Of a DNA stretch of 64,000 nucleotides, positions 9,758 through 19,157 are shown one piece after another (the first letter of the stretch is position 1; every line of letters begins with the position of its first letter). The position numbers were made by a program, and so were the translations under genes. Below the pieces are notes generated by a model. The model saw nothing but the letters and a program-made list of their open reading frames with translations. It was not told where the DNA came from and searched no databases. Origin of the DNA: Mesorhizobium sp. M3A.F.Ca.ET.080.04.2.1 (GTDB lineage Bacteria; Pseudomonadota; Alphaproteobacteria; Rhizobiales; Rhizobiaceae); the NCBI RefSeq assembly GCF_003952525.1, contig NZ_CP034451.1:5804501-5868500 (forward strand). Direction: 5' to 3'.

Positions 9758-10600
9758 GTGGCGGAGACATTGGACAGCAAGGCCGCGAAGGCCGCACCGA
9801 TGGACCGTCTGTGGGCCGAGAATGACGATTCACGCCTTACCGGCGATCCATCGCTGGTGGTGGACGTCGCCGGCTTTGAAGGACCGCTCGATCTTCTCCT
9901 GCATCTGGCGCGCAACCAGAAGGTCGACCTTGCGCGAATTTCCATCCTGGCTCTCGCCGAGCAGTATCTGGCCTTTATCGAGAAGGTGAGGGCGCTGAGA
10001 CTGGAATTGGCGGCCGACTACCTGGTGATGGCGGCCTGGCTTGCCTTCCTCAAGTCGAAGCTTCTGATCCCGAAGCAGCCCGGCGAAGAGGGCGAGAGCG
10101 GTGAGGAACTGGCGGCGGTGCTGCAGTTCCGGCTGAAGCGGCTGGAAGCCATGCGCGATGCCGCCGCGAGGCTGGTCAACCGCAACCGGCTCGGACGCGA
10201 CGTCTTCGCGCGCGGCATGCCTGAAATGGTGATCGTCGAAAAGCGCAACGCCTATTCGGCCTCGCTCTACGATCTGTTGACCGCCTACGCACAACAGCGC
10301 CAGAGGCAGGCGATCAACAATGTGACGATCGCCAGGCGCGCCGTCTGGTCGCTGAAGGATGCGCGCCAGGTGCTGGCAAGGCTGGTCGGCACGTTGAGCG
10401 ACTGGACCGCGTTGGACAGCTTCCTCATCGAATATCTGGCGAGCCGGGAAGAAACCCGCACGGCGGTCGCAAGTTCCTTCGCGGCGACGCTCGAAATGGT
10501 GCGCGAGGGCAAACTGGAAGTGCGGCAGGATCAGGTTTTCGCGCCAATTTACCTGCGCGGCCGCGCGCAAGGGGTCAGGGCAGTCGAGGTGGTCTCATGA
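9758..10600 (+). CDS. scpA: Segregation and condensation protein A
   Basis: This 280-aa kleisin bridges SMC heads and ScpB in the bacterial condensin complex that compacts and segregates the chromosome. Recognisable stretches are FEGPLDLLLHLARNQKVDLARISI, LADYLVMAAWLAFLKSKLLIP and the C-terminal winged helix ending in QDQVFAPIYLRGR. The start is a GTG at 9758 preceded by GAAAGGCAGAAAGGCAA; an ATG at 9800 (MDRLW) is the alternative. The stop overlaps the scpB start by 4 bp, indicating translational coupling of the two condensin subunits. Confidence 0.93.
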   Translation: MAETLDSKAAKAAPMDRLWAENDDSRLTGDPSLVVDVAGFEGPLDLLLHLARNQKVDLARISILALAEQYLAFIEKVRALRLELAADYLVMAAWLAFLKSKLLIPKQPGEEGESGEELAAVLQFRLKRLEAMRDAAARLVNRNRLGRDVFARGMPEMVIVEKRNAYSASLYDLLTAYAQQRQRQAINNVTIARRAVWSLKDARQVLARLVGTLSDWTALDSFLIEYLASREETRTAVASSFAATLEMVREGKLEVRQDQVFAPIYLRGRAQGVRAVEVVS

Positions 10601-11352
10601 GCGAACGCGCCAATGCTTCGGTCATCCCGTTCAAGGTCGAAGACGAACCCGAGGACGAGATGGTCGAACAAGGTTCCATCGAGAACCCTGCCGAACGGCT
10701 GCAACTGGCGGAGGCCGTCCGCATGGCCGAGGCGATCGTCTTCGCCAGCGCGGAGCCTGTAAGCGAGAAACAGCTCACGGCGCGCCTTCCGGAGGGGGTC
10801 AATATCGCGGCGGCAATGGCCGACCTGCAGGAGATCTATTCCAAGCGCGGGGTCAATCTGGTTCGCGTCGGCGATGCCTGGGCGTTCCGGACCGCGGGCG
10901 ATCTCGCCTTCCTGATGAGCCGGGACACGGTGCAGCAGCGAAAGCTTTCGCGCGCGGCACTCGAGGTGCTGGCGATCATCGCCTATCACCAGCCGGTGAC
11001 GCGTGCCGAGATCGAGGACATCAGGGGCGTCGAGACCTCGAAGGGGACGCTGGACACGCTGCTGGAGACGGAATGGGTCCGGATGCGCGGACGCCGCCGC
11101 ACGCCCGGCCGCCCGGTGACCTACGGCACGACCGACGCTTTCCTCGACCATTTCGCGCTTGAGGAAATCCGCGATCTGCCCGGCATGGAAGAACTGAAGG
11201 GCGCCGGCCTGCTGTCGACGCGCATGCCGTCCAATTTCTCGATACCGCTGCCGCCGGCCGATCCCGAGGCGCTCGCAGAAGACGAAGATGCGCTGACCGA
11301 TATCGACCTCGAGGAACTGGGGCTGCTGACCCCGCGCGTCACGGAAGACTGA
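10597..11352 (+). CDS. scpB: Segregation and condensation protein B
   Basis: A 251-aa ScpB. Two winged-helix domains are expected: residues 35-120 contain LAEAVRMAEAIVFASAEPVSEKQL, and residues 120-200 contain LEVLAIIAYHQPVTRAEIEDIRGV and GRPVTYGTTDAFLDHFAL, a highly conserved ScpB block. It overlaps scpA by ATGA. The C-terminal 50 residues are acidic (EALAEDEDALTDIDLEELG) and are probably disordered. It acts as a dimer with ScpA and SMC on DNA. Confidence 0.94.
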   Translation: MSERANASVIPFKVEDEPEDEMVEQGSIENPAERLQLAEAVRMAEAIVFASAEPVSEKQLTARLPEGVNIAAAMADLQEIYSKRGVNLVRVGDAWAFRTAGDLAFLMSRDTVQQRKLSRAALEVLAIIAYHQPVTRAEIEDIRGVETSKGTLDTLLETEWVRMRGRRRTPGRPVTYGTTDAFLDHFALEEIRDLPGMEELKGAGLLSTRMPSNFSIPLPPADPEALAEDEDALTDIDLEELGLLTPRVTED

Positions 11353-11532
11353 CGCAAAAAAGCCGCTGTTCGGTCGTTAACGGCAGGTGTGCGCGGATTC
11401 GTAGCAAGCTGCTCACGCCGAAAATGCGTGACATCCGCCAGCCATTTTATCAACTTCACTGCAGTTGTGTTTGAATCCCTAAGCGAAAACGCATAGATCA
11501 TCGCCAGGGAAAACATTCGAGAGAGATGTGCA

Positions 11533-11754
11533 ATGGGTTCACTATCGATATGGCACTGGCTGATCGTGCTGGTCATCGTGCTGCTGCTGTTCGGCCGCGG
11601 CAAGCTGCCGGAGCTGATGGGCGACATGGCCAAGGGCATCAAGAGCTTCAAGAAGGGCATGGCCGACGACGACACCGCCGAGGACAAGCGTACCGTCGAG
11701 CATCGCGCCGACGAGACCGTTTCGCCGGGCAAGGAAAAGGTCAGCAAAAGCTGA
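11533..11754 (+). CDS. tatA: Sec-independent protein translocase TatA
   Basis: A 73-aa Tat pore subunit that transports folded, often cofactor-bearing proteins across the inner membrane. It has one N-terminal transmembrane helix ([15 protein letters not shown]), the FGRGKLPEL hinge, an amphipathic helix ([15 protein letters not shown]) and a charged tail. The ATG at 11533 follows GAGAGATGTGCA. The 180 bp upstream hold no gene and presumably the tat promoter; I can see no unambiguous -35/-10 pair. It is the first gene of tatABC. Confidence 0.95.
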   Translation: MGSLSIWHWLIVLVIVLLLFGRGKLPELMGDMAKGIKSFKKGMADDDTAEDKRTVEHRADETVSPGKEKVSKS

Positions 11755-11770
11755 GCTCGGTTGTTGCTTT

Positions 11771-11819
11771 GTGCATGTCGTTGTCCCAAAACCGCTTCGA
11801 ACTTTTGGGCGACATGCAC
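11771..11819. repeat. RIME-like intergenic palindrome (tatA-tatB)
   Basis: An inverted repeat has arms GTGCATGTCG (11771-11780) and CGACATGCAC (11810-11819), with an inner CCCAAAA/TTTTGGG pair. It belongs to the same family as the elements at 13510, 23276, 32833 and 45982. Such palindromes (RIME/ABC type) are abundant between rhizobial genes. In the RNA it would form a hairpin inside the tat mRNA and could affect tatA versus tatB levels. Confidence 0.8.
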
Positions 11820-11837
11820 TAGTCGGAATAAATAGCC

Positions 11838-12563
11838 ATGTTTGAAGTCGGCTGGACCGAAATGCTGGTGATCGCGGTCGTCATGATCGTGGTCGTCGGG
11901 CCTAAGGATTTGCCCAACATGCTGCGCACCTTCGGCCGCACGACGTCGAAGTTGCGCGCCATGGCCGCCGATTTCCAGAAGCAGTTCAACGAGGCTTTGA
12001 AAGAAGCCGAACTCGACGACGTCAAGAAGTCGGTGGACACGTTGAGAGGCCTCAACCCGGCGACTGAGATCCGCAAGCAGCTCAATCCGTTCGAGCAGGC
12101 CGCGGCGGATGTTCGCGCCGGCGTCGACACGATGATGAAGCCCAAGCCCGCCGCGGATCCGGCACAGGAGGCCGCGGCGACGCCGGAAGCTGCGGAGCCG
12201 CTCAAGAACGGCGCGACCGAAATGCCCGGTATCAACGGAGCTGAGGTGACGCCGGCCACGCCAACCTTCCCGGTCATGACAGACGCTTCGGTGACCGCGC
12301 CGGTTTCGGAAATCGCCAAGCCCGCGGAGCCGGCCAAAAAGGCGGCGACATCCAAGGCGAAGACAGCTCCCGGCGTGGCGAAAGCGACAACGGCCAAGGC
12401 GCCGGTCGCGGCCGCCTCTGCAAAGGCCTCGCCGGCGGCAAAGGCTGCAACGCCAGCCAAGAAGGCAGCGCCCAAAGCAGAGCCCAAAGCGGTGGCCACG
12501 GTCAGGAAGCCAGCCGTGAAAAAGCCCTCTGATGCCAAGAAGACGGCGGGAGCCGCCAAGTGA
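11838..12563 (+). CDS. tatB: Sec-independent protein translocase TatB
   Basis: A 241-aa TatB, the twin-arginine signal receptor partner of TatC. The N-terminal helix MFEVGWTEMLVIAVVMIVVVGPKDLP shows the TatB-typical Glu in the membrane segment and the GPKDLP hinge, followed by an amphipathic helix (MLRTFGRTTSKLRAMAADFQKQF). The last 120 residues are a long Ala/Lys/Pro-rich tail (repeated KAATPAKKAAPKAEPKA pattern), as common in rhizobial TatB and probably disordered. The stop overlaps the tatC start by 4 bp. Confidence 0.94.
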   Translation: MFEVGWTEMLVIAVVMIVVVGPKDLPNMLRTFGRTTSKLRAMAADFQKQFNEALKEAELDDVKKSVDTLRGLNPATEIRKQLNPFEQAAADVRAGVDTMMKPKPAADPAQEAAATPEAAEPLKNGATEMPGINGAEVTPATPTFPVMTDASVTAPVSEIAKPAEPAKKAATSKAKTAPGVAKATTAKAPVAAASAKASPAAKAATPAKKAAPKAEPKAVATVRKPAVKKPSDAKKTAGAAK

Positions 12564-13423
12564 GCGTTTCGGATCAGGAAAGAGATGAGATCGAGAAGTC
12601 CTCGGCGCCGCTGATCGAGCATCTCATCGAGCTGCGCCGCCGGCTGATCTGGTCACTCGGCGGCTTTTTCATCGCCTTTCTCGCGTGCTTCTTCTTCGCC
12701 AAGCGGCTCTTCAACCTACTGGTCATACCCTTCAAATGGGCGACACAATGGGCCGGGCTCGATCCGCATAAGGTCGAGCTGATCTACACCGCGCCGCAGG
12801 AGTTCTTCTTCACCCAGGTGAAGCTCGCCATGTTCGGCGGCATGGTCATCGCGTTCCCGCTGATCGCCACCCAAATCTACAAATTCATCGCGCCAGGCCT
12901 CTACAAGAATGAGCGCAGCGCCTTCCTGCCGTTCCTGATCGCATCGCCCATCTTGTTCCTGATGGGCGCCTCGCTGGTCTATTTCTTCTTCACCCCGATG
13001 GTGATGTGGTTCTTCCTCGCCATGCAGCAGGTCGGCACCAACGACCAGGTGCAGATTTCGCTGCTGCCGAAAGTGTCGGAATATCTCAGCCTGATCATGA
13101 CGCTGATCTTCTCCTTCGGCCTGGTGTTCCAGCTGCCGGTAGTGACCAGCCTGCTGACGCGTGTCGGCCTGCTGTCGTCGAGGGGACTGGCGGAAAAGCG
13201 CAAATGGGCGATCGTCATCGCCTTCGTCGTCGCCGCGGTGCTGACCCCGCCCGATCCCATGAGCCAGATCGGCCTCGCGATTCCGACCATCCTGCTCTAC
13301 GAGGTCGCCATCTTCTCCTCGCGCCTAATCGAGCGCAACCAGGAGCGCGACCGCTTGGCGCGTGAGCGGAAAGAGAGCGCAAGCACGGTCGCCGACAAGG
13401 CGCCGGACGCGTCCTCGAGCTGA
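12560..13423 (+). CDS. tatC: Sec-independent protein translocase TatC
   Basis: A 287-aa polytopic TatC, the core receptor for twin-arginine signal peptides. The conserved cytoplasmic LIEHLIELRRRLIWSLG precedes the first of six membrane helices. The periplasmic segment and FLPFLIASPILFLMGASLVYFFF are typical. The C-terminal tail (ERNQERDRLARERKES) is charged. It completes the tatABC operon; a RIME-type palindrome and serS follow. Confidence 0.96.
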   Translation: MSVSDQERDEIEKSSAPLIEHLIELRRRLIWSLGGFFIAFLACFFFAKRLFNLLVIPFKWATQWAGLDPHKVELIYTAPQEFFFTQVKLAMFGGMVIAFPLIATQIYKFIAPGLYKNERSAFLPFLIASPILFLMGASLVYFFFTPMVMWFFLAMQQVGTNDQVQISLLPKVSEYLSLIMTLIFSFGLVFQLPVVTSLLTRVGLLSSRGLAEKRKWAIVIAFVVAAVLTPPDPMSQIGLAIPTILLYEVAIFSSRLIERNQERDRLARERKESASTVADKAPDASSS

Positions 13424-13509
13424 TCGCCACATCGGGAAAGCCGGAAAAACGCCGCAGCCGCGGCCGCCTGTCTTGCATCAATCAAGGATGCGGTTTACGC
13501 CCTCTGGCC

Positions 13510-13600
13510 TGAAATGCGTCGCCTCATGCGATGCGTTTCAGCTTTTGTTTTGAGCATGTCGCTGTCCCAAAATCGCAATGCATTTTTGGGCGGCATGCTT
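13510..13600. repeat. Composite RIME-like palindrome (tatC-serS)
   Basis: Two adjacent hairpins. The first is at 13510-13540 (TGAAATGCGTCGC with GCGATGCGTTTCA, paired apart from G-U positions). The second is at 13554-13598 (GCATGTCG / CGGCATGC, inner CCCAAAAT / ATTTTTGGG). They are joined by TTTTGTTTTGA. The two-part layout recurs at 45982-46080, showing that the dispersed unit is composite. Confidence 0.75.
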
Positions 13601-13619
13601 AGCCGAGGACCGACAAACC

Positions 13620-14924
13620 ATGCTTGATATCAAATGGATTCGCGACAACCCGAAGGCTCTGGTCGAAGCGCTCGTGAAGCGCTCGTGGTCGGCCGGTGAG
13701 GCGCAGTCCACCGTCGACGAGCTGATCGCCAGGGACGAAGCGCGGCGTGCGCATCTGAGCGAATTGCAGGTCAAGCAGGAGCGTCGCAACGCCGCCTCGA
13801 AAGAGATCGGCAACGCGATGCGATCGGGCGATGCGGCGCTTGCAGAAAAGTTGAAGGCCGAAGTCAGCGAGATCAAGGCATTCATCCAGAATGGCGAGGC
13901 ACGCGAGCGCGAGCTCGACAAGGCGCTGAACGACGGGCTAGCGGTGCTGCCCAACGTACCGCTCGACGACGTTCCCGTCGGCAAGGACGAGCACGACAAT
14001 GTCGTCAAGCGCATCGTCGGCGAGGTGCCGCCGCGCCCGAACTGGGTGAAGGAGCATTTCGAGATCGGCGAAGCTCTCGGCATGATGGATTTCGAGCGGG
14101 CGGCGAAGCTATCCGGCTCGCGCTTCACGGTGCTGAAGAGTCAGCTCGCCCGCATGGAGCGCGCGCTCGGCCAGTTCATGCTCGACCTGCACACCGCCGA
14201 GCATGGGTATGAGGAAATCCAGCCGCCGCTGATGGTACGCGACGAGGTGCTTTTCGGCACCAACCAGCTGCCGAAGTTCGAACTGGACCTCTTCTTTACC
14301 CCGCATGGGGACGGGCGCCTGGGACTTATTCCGACGGCCGAAGTGCCGCTCACCAACCTCGTGCGCGAGGAGATCACGGCGCACGAAAGGCTGCCGCTGC
14401 GCTACACCGCGCTGACGCCATGCTTCCGCTCGGAGGCGGGCTCGGCGGGGCGCGACACGCGCGGCATGCTGCGTCAGCACCAGTTCTATAAGGTCGAGCT
14501 GGTCTCGATCACCGACCAGGAGAGCTCGCTTGCCGAGCACGAGCGCATGACCCAATGCGCCGAAGAGGTGCTAAAGCGGCTCCGCCTGCCGTTCCGCACG
14601 GTGACGCTCTGCACCGGCGACATGGGGTTCGGCGCACGCAAGACCTACGACATCGAGGTCTGGCTGCCGGGTCAGAACGCCTATCGCGAGATCTCGTCCT
14701 GCTCGGTGTGCGGCGACTTCCAGGCCCGGCGCATGGATGCCCGCTACAAGGACAAGGACGGCAAGGGCAACCGCTTCGTGCATACGCTCAACGGCTCGGG
14801 CACTGCGGTCGGCCGCGCGCTTATCGCGGTCATCGAAAACTACCAAAACGAGGACGGCAGCGTAACCATTCCTGAAGCGCTTCGGCCTTACATGGGTGGT
14901 CTCGCGAAGATCGAATCCAAATGA
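13620..14924 (+). CDS. serS: Seryl-tRNA synthetase
   Basis: A 434-aa class II synthetase that charges tRNA-Ser and also supplies the substrate for selenocysteine where used. The N-terminal antiparallel coiled coil (about residues 30-105) is followed by the catalytic domain: motif 2 in [19 protein letters not shown] with the [13 protein letters not shown] run, and motif 3 in [15 protein letters not shown]. The ATG at 13620 (MLDIKWIRD) is the family start; the upstream in-frame ATG at 13578 lies inside the palindromic repeat. surE starts 4 bp after the stop. Confidence 0.97.
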   Translation: MLDIKWIRDNPKALVEALVKRSWSAGEAQSTVDELIARDEARRAHLSELQVKQERRNAASKEIGNAMRSGDAALAEKLKAEVSEIKAFIQNGEARERELDKALNDGLAVLPNVPLDDVPVGKDEHDNVVKRIVGEVPPRPNWVKEHFEIGEALGMMDFERAAKLSGSRFTVLKSQLARMERALGQFMLDLHTAEHGYEEIQPPLMVRDEVLFGTNQLPKFELDLFFTPHGDGRLGLIPTAEVPLTNLVREEITAHERLPLRYTALTPCFRSEAGSAGRDTRGMLRQHQFYKVELVSITDQESSLAEHERMTQCAEEVLKRLRLPFRTVTLCTGDMGFGARKTYDIEVWLPGQNAYREISSCSVCGDFQARRMDARYKDKDGKGNRFVHTLNGSGTAVGRALIAVIENYQNEDGSVTIPEALRPYMGGLAKIESK

Positions 14925-14928
14925 GCTC

Positions 14929-15687
14929 ATGCGCATCCTGCTGACCAATGATGACGGCATCCATGCCGAAGGGCTGGCGTCGCTGGAGCGCATCGCCCGG
15001 ACGCTGTCGGATGACGTCTGGGTGGTGGCACCGGAGCAGGACCAGTCCGGCTACGCCCATTCACTGTCGATCTCGGAGCCGCTCAGGCTGAGGAAGATCG
15101 GCGAAAAGCACTATGCCGTGCGCGGCACGCCGACCGACTGCGTCATCATGGGCGCGAAGAAGATACTGCCCGGGCCGCCGGATCTCATCCTGTCGGGCGT
15201 CAATTCCGGCGCCAACATCGCCGACGACGTCACTTATTCGGGCACCGTCGCGGGCGCCATGGAAGGCGCGCTGCTCGGCGTGCGCTCCATCGCCGTCAGC
15301 CAGGCTTATTCCTACGTCGGCGAGGACCGCGTTGTCCCCTACGAGACGACCGAAGCGCTGGCGCCGGCACTGCTGAAGAAGCTGATTGCGACGCCGTTGC
15401 CGGAAGGGGTGCTGCTCAACGTCAATTTTCCGAACTGCGCGCCCGACGAGATCGAAGGGACGGTCGTCACCTCGCAAGGCAAGCTGGTGCACAGCCTGTG
15501 GGTCGAAGAGCGGCGCGACGGGCGTGGCTTGCCTTATTACTGGCTGCGCTTCGGCCGCGAGCCGGTCGAAGGCAAGAAAGGCACCGACCTTCACGCGATG
15601 CGCAATCGGCTGGTGTCGGTGACGCCGCTGCAGCTTGACCTCACCGCCCATGAACTCCGCGACCAGCTGACCAAGGCGCTCTCATGA
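14929..15687 (+). CDS. surE: 5'/3'-nucleotidase SurE
   Basis: A 252-aa SurE nucleoside monophosphatase implicated in stationary-phase survival. The metal-binding pair Asp8-Asp9 lies in [11 protein letters not shown], and the conserved [22 protein letters not shown] block begins near residue 89. The start ATG ([10 protein letters not shown]) lies 4 bp after the serS stop, and the gene overlaps pcm by 4 bp. The surE-pcm pairing is widely conserved among proteobacteria. Confidence 0.96.
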   Translation: MRILLTNDDGIHAEGLASLERIARTLSDDVWVVAPEQDQSGYAHSLSISEPLRLRKIGEKHYAVRGTPTDCVIMGAKKILPGPPDLILSGVNSGANIADDVTYSGTVAGAMEGALLGVRSIAVSQAYSYVGEDRVVPYETTEALAPALLKKLIATPLPEGVLLNVNFPNCAPDEIEGTVVTSQGKLVHSLWVEERRDGRGLPYYWLRFGREPVEGKKGTDLHAMRNRLVSVTPLQLDLTAHELRDQLTKALS

Positions 15688-16337
15688 ACATGGCCCTCGA
15701 CGACCGCGAAGGATTTGCTGCTTTCCTGCTTCGCCTGCGCGGCCGGGGCACTGCGCCGAAGCCGCTGGTCGCCGCTTTCGAGGCGACGCCGCGGCGCGGC
15801 TTCCTGTCTGCGCAGTTCCATTCGATCGCCTGGTCGGAAGGCATGCTGCCGATCGACTGCGGCGAGGCGATCGAGGGCGCGGACCTGCAGGCGGCGGTGC
15901 TCGCGGCGCTGGCCATCGAGCCGGGAAACCGCGTGCTCGAGATCGGCACCGGATCGGGCTACACCGCTGCCGTGATGTCGCGGCTGGCCGCCCGCGTCGT
16001 CACCATCGACCGCTACAAGACCCTGACCGAACAGGCAAAGCAGCGCTTCGAGGCGCTGGGCATCAGCAACGCCATCGCGCGCCAGGCAGATGGCTCCAAC
16101 GGCCTGGCCAATGAAGGGCCGTTCGACCGCATCCTCGCCTGGGCTGCTTTCGACAGCCTGCCGCGCTTTCTGCTCGACCAGTTGTCGAGCGGCGGCATCG
16201 TCATCGCGCCGATCGGCCCGGAAGAGGGCGAGCAGGTGCTGGCCAAGCTGACCAAGGTCGGCAGCCGTTTCGAACGCGAGGACATCGGCATGGTCAGGCT
16301 GCAGCCGATATTGCGAAGCGTCGCCGCGGTGATTTAG
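15684..16337 (+). CDS. pcm: Protein-L-isoaspartate O-methyltransferase
   Basis: A 217-aa SAM-dependent methyltransferase that repairs isoaspartyl residues in aged proteins. The SAM-binding motif [18 protein letters not shown] is clear, and [23 protein letters not shown] is the typical substrate-side N-terminal region. It starts in the ATGA overlap with surE. After the stop, 226 bp without a gene precede the lipoprotein gene. That gap includes TTAACC and TTAA repeats at 16493-16525 that could be regulatory. Confidence 0.93.
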   Translation: MNMALDDREGFAAFLLRLRGRGTAPKPLVAAFEATPRRGFLSAQFHSIAWSEGMLPIDCGEAIEGADLQAAVLAALAIEPGNRVLEIGTGSGYTAAVMSRLAARVVTIDRYKTLTEQAKQRFEALGISNAIARQADGSNGLANEGPFDRILAWAAFDSLPRFLLDQLSSGGIVIAPIGPEEGEQVLAKLTKVGSRFEREDIGMVRLQPILRSVAAVI

Positions 16338-16563
16338 CCGGGTTGGATTCATGGGAGGCCAGCCGGCAACTGGCGGCTTCCACGCTTCCGATGCTCACGT
16401 CACGCTCCGCTCTCGTCTCCGGCTGACCTGAATCTCGGCCCACCGCCTCCGATCGAAAATGTTTTAAGAAAATTTTTGACGGATTCTAATGGGTTAACCG
16501 GCCAGTAACATTAACGCGCTTTAATCATGACCAGTTTGTACCGGGTCTGTGCGGGTTAGTGCG

Positions 16564-18090
16564 ATGCAATTCAATGTTTTGAAGGCAAACGGACGGAATC
16601 TGGCGCGTGGCTGCGCCGTCCTCGTGATCGCCGGCGCCGCCGCCGGCTGCAGTTCCCAGGCCATGCGCTTCAACGGCGTCGACGACGTTTTCACCTCATC
16701 GACCAACAATCAGCGCGCCATCATCGACAAGCAAAATGTCGATCAGCCCTATCCGGGCGACACGGTCGCGCCGGCCCCCGTCGACGGCAGCCACACACAG
16801 TCGGTGAGTCGCTCGAGCCTCGAGCCGGTTACGGCACAGCAGTTGCCGCCACCCTCGGCGCCGGCCGCAGCGCCCGCCAAGCCGATGCGCACCGCCTCGG
16901 CGCCGACGCTCGCTCCTGCCGCGCCGCGTGTCGACAAGACGACCACCGGCACCGTCGCGCCGAAGCCGTTCAAGACCGCCGCCCCCGACGCCGTACGCAA
17001 CGCAAGTGCGGCTTCGCACGCGACCGAGATTGTCGTCAGGGAAGGCGAGACCATTTCCGGTTTGGCGCGGCAATATCATGTACCGGCCGATGCGATCGTC
17101 AAGGTGAATGGCCTGGACGCCAAAAAGGGGCTGAGAATCGGTCAGAAGATCGTCATCCCCGCCTATGCCTATTCGAGAAAAGGTGAGCCCAGGGTTGCCG
17201 ACGCCGCCAAGCCCGCCAACACGCCGAAGCCTGCCGGCGCGCCGGAGAAGGTCGCTGTGCTGCCGCAGCAGCCGAAGCTCAAGGATGGCAAGTCGGCTGC
17301 GCAGGTCGATGCATCCGCTGCGGCCAGCGGCTCGAAGAATGCCAAGCCCGCGCCACAGCTGGCCGACGCCAAGCCGGCCGGAGCCGGCGGCACCTATACC
17401 GTCCAGCAGGGCGACTCGCTGTCTTCGATCGCCCGCAAGACCGGTGTCGACGTCGCGGCGCTGAAGCAGGCCAACGGCATGGAGAACGGCCTGCTGAAGA
17501 TCGGCCAGACCCTGAAAGTTCCTGCCGGAGGCACCGTCGCGATGGCCGCCGCCAAGCCGGCCGCGACGACCGGCGCGAAGCCGGCTGTCGATCCGGTGAC
17601 GACGGCGACCACGCCGCCGCCGGCAAAGACCACGCCGTCTGAAACGCTCGCCTCCTACACACCGCCGAAAAAGGACAAGGTCATCCAGCAGGCCGAGGAC
17701 GACGATGCCGTGGCGCCGGACGCGACCGGCATCGGCAAGATGCGCTGGCCGGTTCGGGGCCGCGTCATCTCCGGCTTCGGCGCCGGCAAAGACGGCGTCG
17801 ACATCGCAGTGCCAGAGGGAACGCCGATCAAGGCGGCTGAGAACGGGGTGGTCATCTATGCCGGCGACGGTCTGAAGGAATTCGGCAACACCGTCCTGGT
17901 GCGCCACGAGAACGGCCTGGTCACCGTCTATGGTCATGCCAGCTCGATCGAGGTGCAGCGCGGCCAAAAGGTCAAGCGCGGCCAGGAGATCGCGGTTTCG
18001 GGCATGAGCGGCACGACGGACTCGCCGAAGCTGCACTTCGAGGTGCGCAAGAATTCGGCCCCGGTCGACCCATCGACCTATCTCGAATAG
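16564..18090 (+). CDS. NlpD-like lipoprotein with two LysM domains and a degenerate M23 domain
   Basis: A 508-aa envelope protein. The signal peptide ends in a lipobox (AAGC, lipidated Cys29). Two LysM peptidoglycan-binding domains lie at about residues 154-198 and 276-321, joined by Pro/Ala-rich linkers, with a C-terminal LytM/M23 domain at about 394-505. The canonical first zinc ligand of M23 enzymes (HxGxD) is replaced here (GKDGVDIA), while YGHAS and LHFEVR remain. This suggests a non-catalytic amidase activator like NlpD/EnvC, acting at the septum. The ATG at 16564 is preferred; a GTG at 16549 is in frame. Its position after surE-pcm matches the nlpD locus of other proteobacteria. Confidence 0.9.
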   Translation: MQFNVLKANGRNLARGCAVLVIAGAAAGCSSQAMRFNGVDDVFTSSTNNQRAIIDKQNVDQPYPGDTVAPAPVDGSHTQSVSRSSLEPVTAQQLPPPSAPAAAPAKPMRTASAPTLAPAAPRVDKTTTGTVAPKPFKTAAPDAVRNASAASHATEIVVREGETISGLARQYHVPADAIVKVNGLDAKKGLRIGQKIVIPAYAYSRKGEPRVADAAKPANTPKPAGAPEKVAVLPQQPKLKDGKSAAQVDASAAASGSKNAKPAPQLADAKPAGAGGTYTVQQGDSLSSIARKTGVDVAALKQANGMENGLLKIGQTLKVPAGGTVAMAAAKPAATTGAKPAVDPVTTATTPPPAKTTPSETLASYTPPKKDKVIQQAEDDDAVAPDATGIGKMRWPVRGRVISGFGAGKDGVDIAVPEGTPIKAAENGVVIYAGDGLKEFGNTVLVRHENGLVTVYGHASSIEVQRGQKVKRGQEIAVSGMSGTTDSPKLHFEVRKNSAPVDPSTYLE

Positions 18091-18140
18091 AACAAGAATA
18101 ATTTGCGGGCCGCCTGACCTCCAGTCCGGCCCGCCGGCTT

Positions 18141-18167
18141 GCCCGTTCCGTCAGGGGCGGGCTTTTT
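18141..18167 (+). terminator. Rho-independent terminator after the NlpD-like gene
   Basis: GCCCG (18141-18145) pairs with CGGGC (18158-18162), followed by TTTTT. It lies about 50 bp after the stop codon, downstream of a second GC-rich inverted segment. Confidence 0.6.
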
Positions 18168-18303
18168 CAATAGTTTTGCGCTGGACGAACCGTCCTTGCC
18201 GGATCAACGCTGGCCTTTCAGGCTTTCCTCGATCCGGTAAAGAAACCTTCCAGTTCGGCGAAGCCCATGGCTTCCTGCGAGAACCGGAAACTTCCCTCCG
18301 ATC

Positions 18304-19042
18304 TCATCTCACGGGCGGCGCGGACGAAACTGCCAAAGCCAGACGTGCCAGCGCCGAGCCGACGCTGATCCGCTTGACGCCGGCATCGGCCAGTTCGCCC
18401 AGATCAAAGGTGGCGCCCGGCATGCCCATCACGATATTGACCGGTTTCGTCACGGCGCCGCAGACAGTGCGGATCACGCCGAGGTCATGCAGGCCGGGCG
18501 CATAGAGAACGTCGGCTCCAGCCTTCTCGAAAGCCTGCAATCGTCGAATGGTATCGTCCAGGTCGGGACGTCCCCACAAGAAGTTCTCGCAGCGTGCCGT
18601 CAACACGAAATCATCCGACAGCGTGCGGCATGCCTGTGCTGCCGCCTCGATCCGCTCGACCGCAAGGGTGAAGTCGTAGATCGGATCCTCGCGTCTTCCA
18701 GTATGATCTTCCAGGGAACATCCGGCCAGGCCGATGCCTGCCGCCGCCCGGATCGTTTCGGCAGCGCTCTCGGGACTGTCGCCGAAGCCTTTTTCGAGAT
18801 CAGCGGAAACAGGGAGCGGCGTCGCAGCCACAATGGCCCGGCAGTGGTCCATCGTATCTTCTCTGGAAACCTGCCCTTCGGCGACGCCGAGGCAAAAAGG
18901 CCATGCCGGCGCTTGTGGTGGCCAGGGCGGTAAAACCCATGGCTGCCAGGATCCGCGCCGTGCCGGCATCCCAGGGGTTCGGGATGATGAACGCGCCTGG
19001 CTCGTGATGGAGCCTGCGAAACGCTGCGCCTTTGCTTTTCAA
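18304..19042 (-). pseudogene. Isocitrate lyase / PEP mutase family protein, frameshifted
   Basis: Two overlapping minus-strand frames together encode one protein of the ICL/PEPM superfamily. The N-terminal frame starts at a TTG at 19042 after GGGGG and reads AFRRLHHEPGAFIIPNPWDAG and then TSAGMAF. The continuation in another frame reads CLGVAEGQVSREDT, VSADLEKGFGDSPE, and LTARCENFLWGRPDLDDTIRRL. The frames join exactly if one T is removed from the five-T run at 18894-18898, so there is a +1 homopolymer frameshift (mutation or sequencing error). A restored protein would have about 245 aa. Relatives include 2-methylisocitrate lyase-like and oxaloacetate hydrolase-like enzymes; the substrate is not deducible. 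Confidence 0.85.
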
Positions 19043-19157
19043 TCGCGTTTCCCCCAACTCATGAGTCCTGGGAAAATGGCACAATGGATGGAACAGATAA
19101 AGAACATTCAGCGCTCGACCCGGCAGGGCGGCTGCATGTTTCGATTTCTATCGGCAG

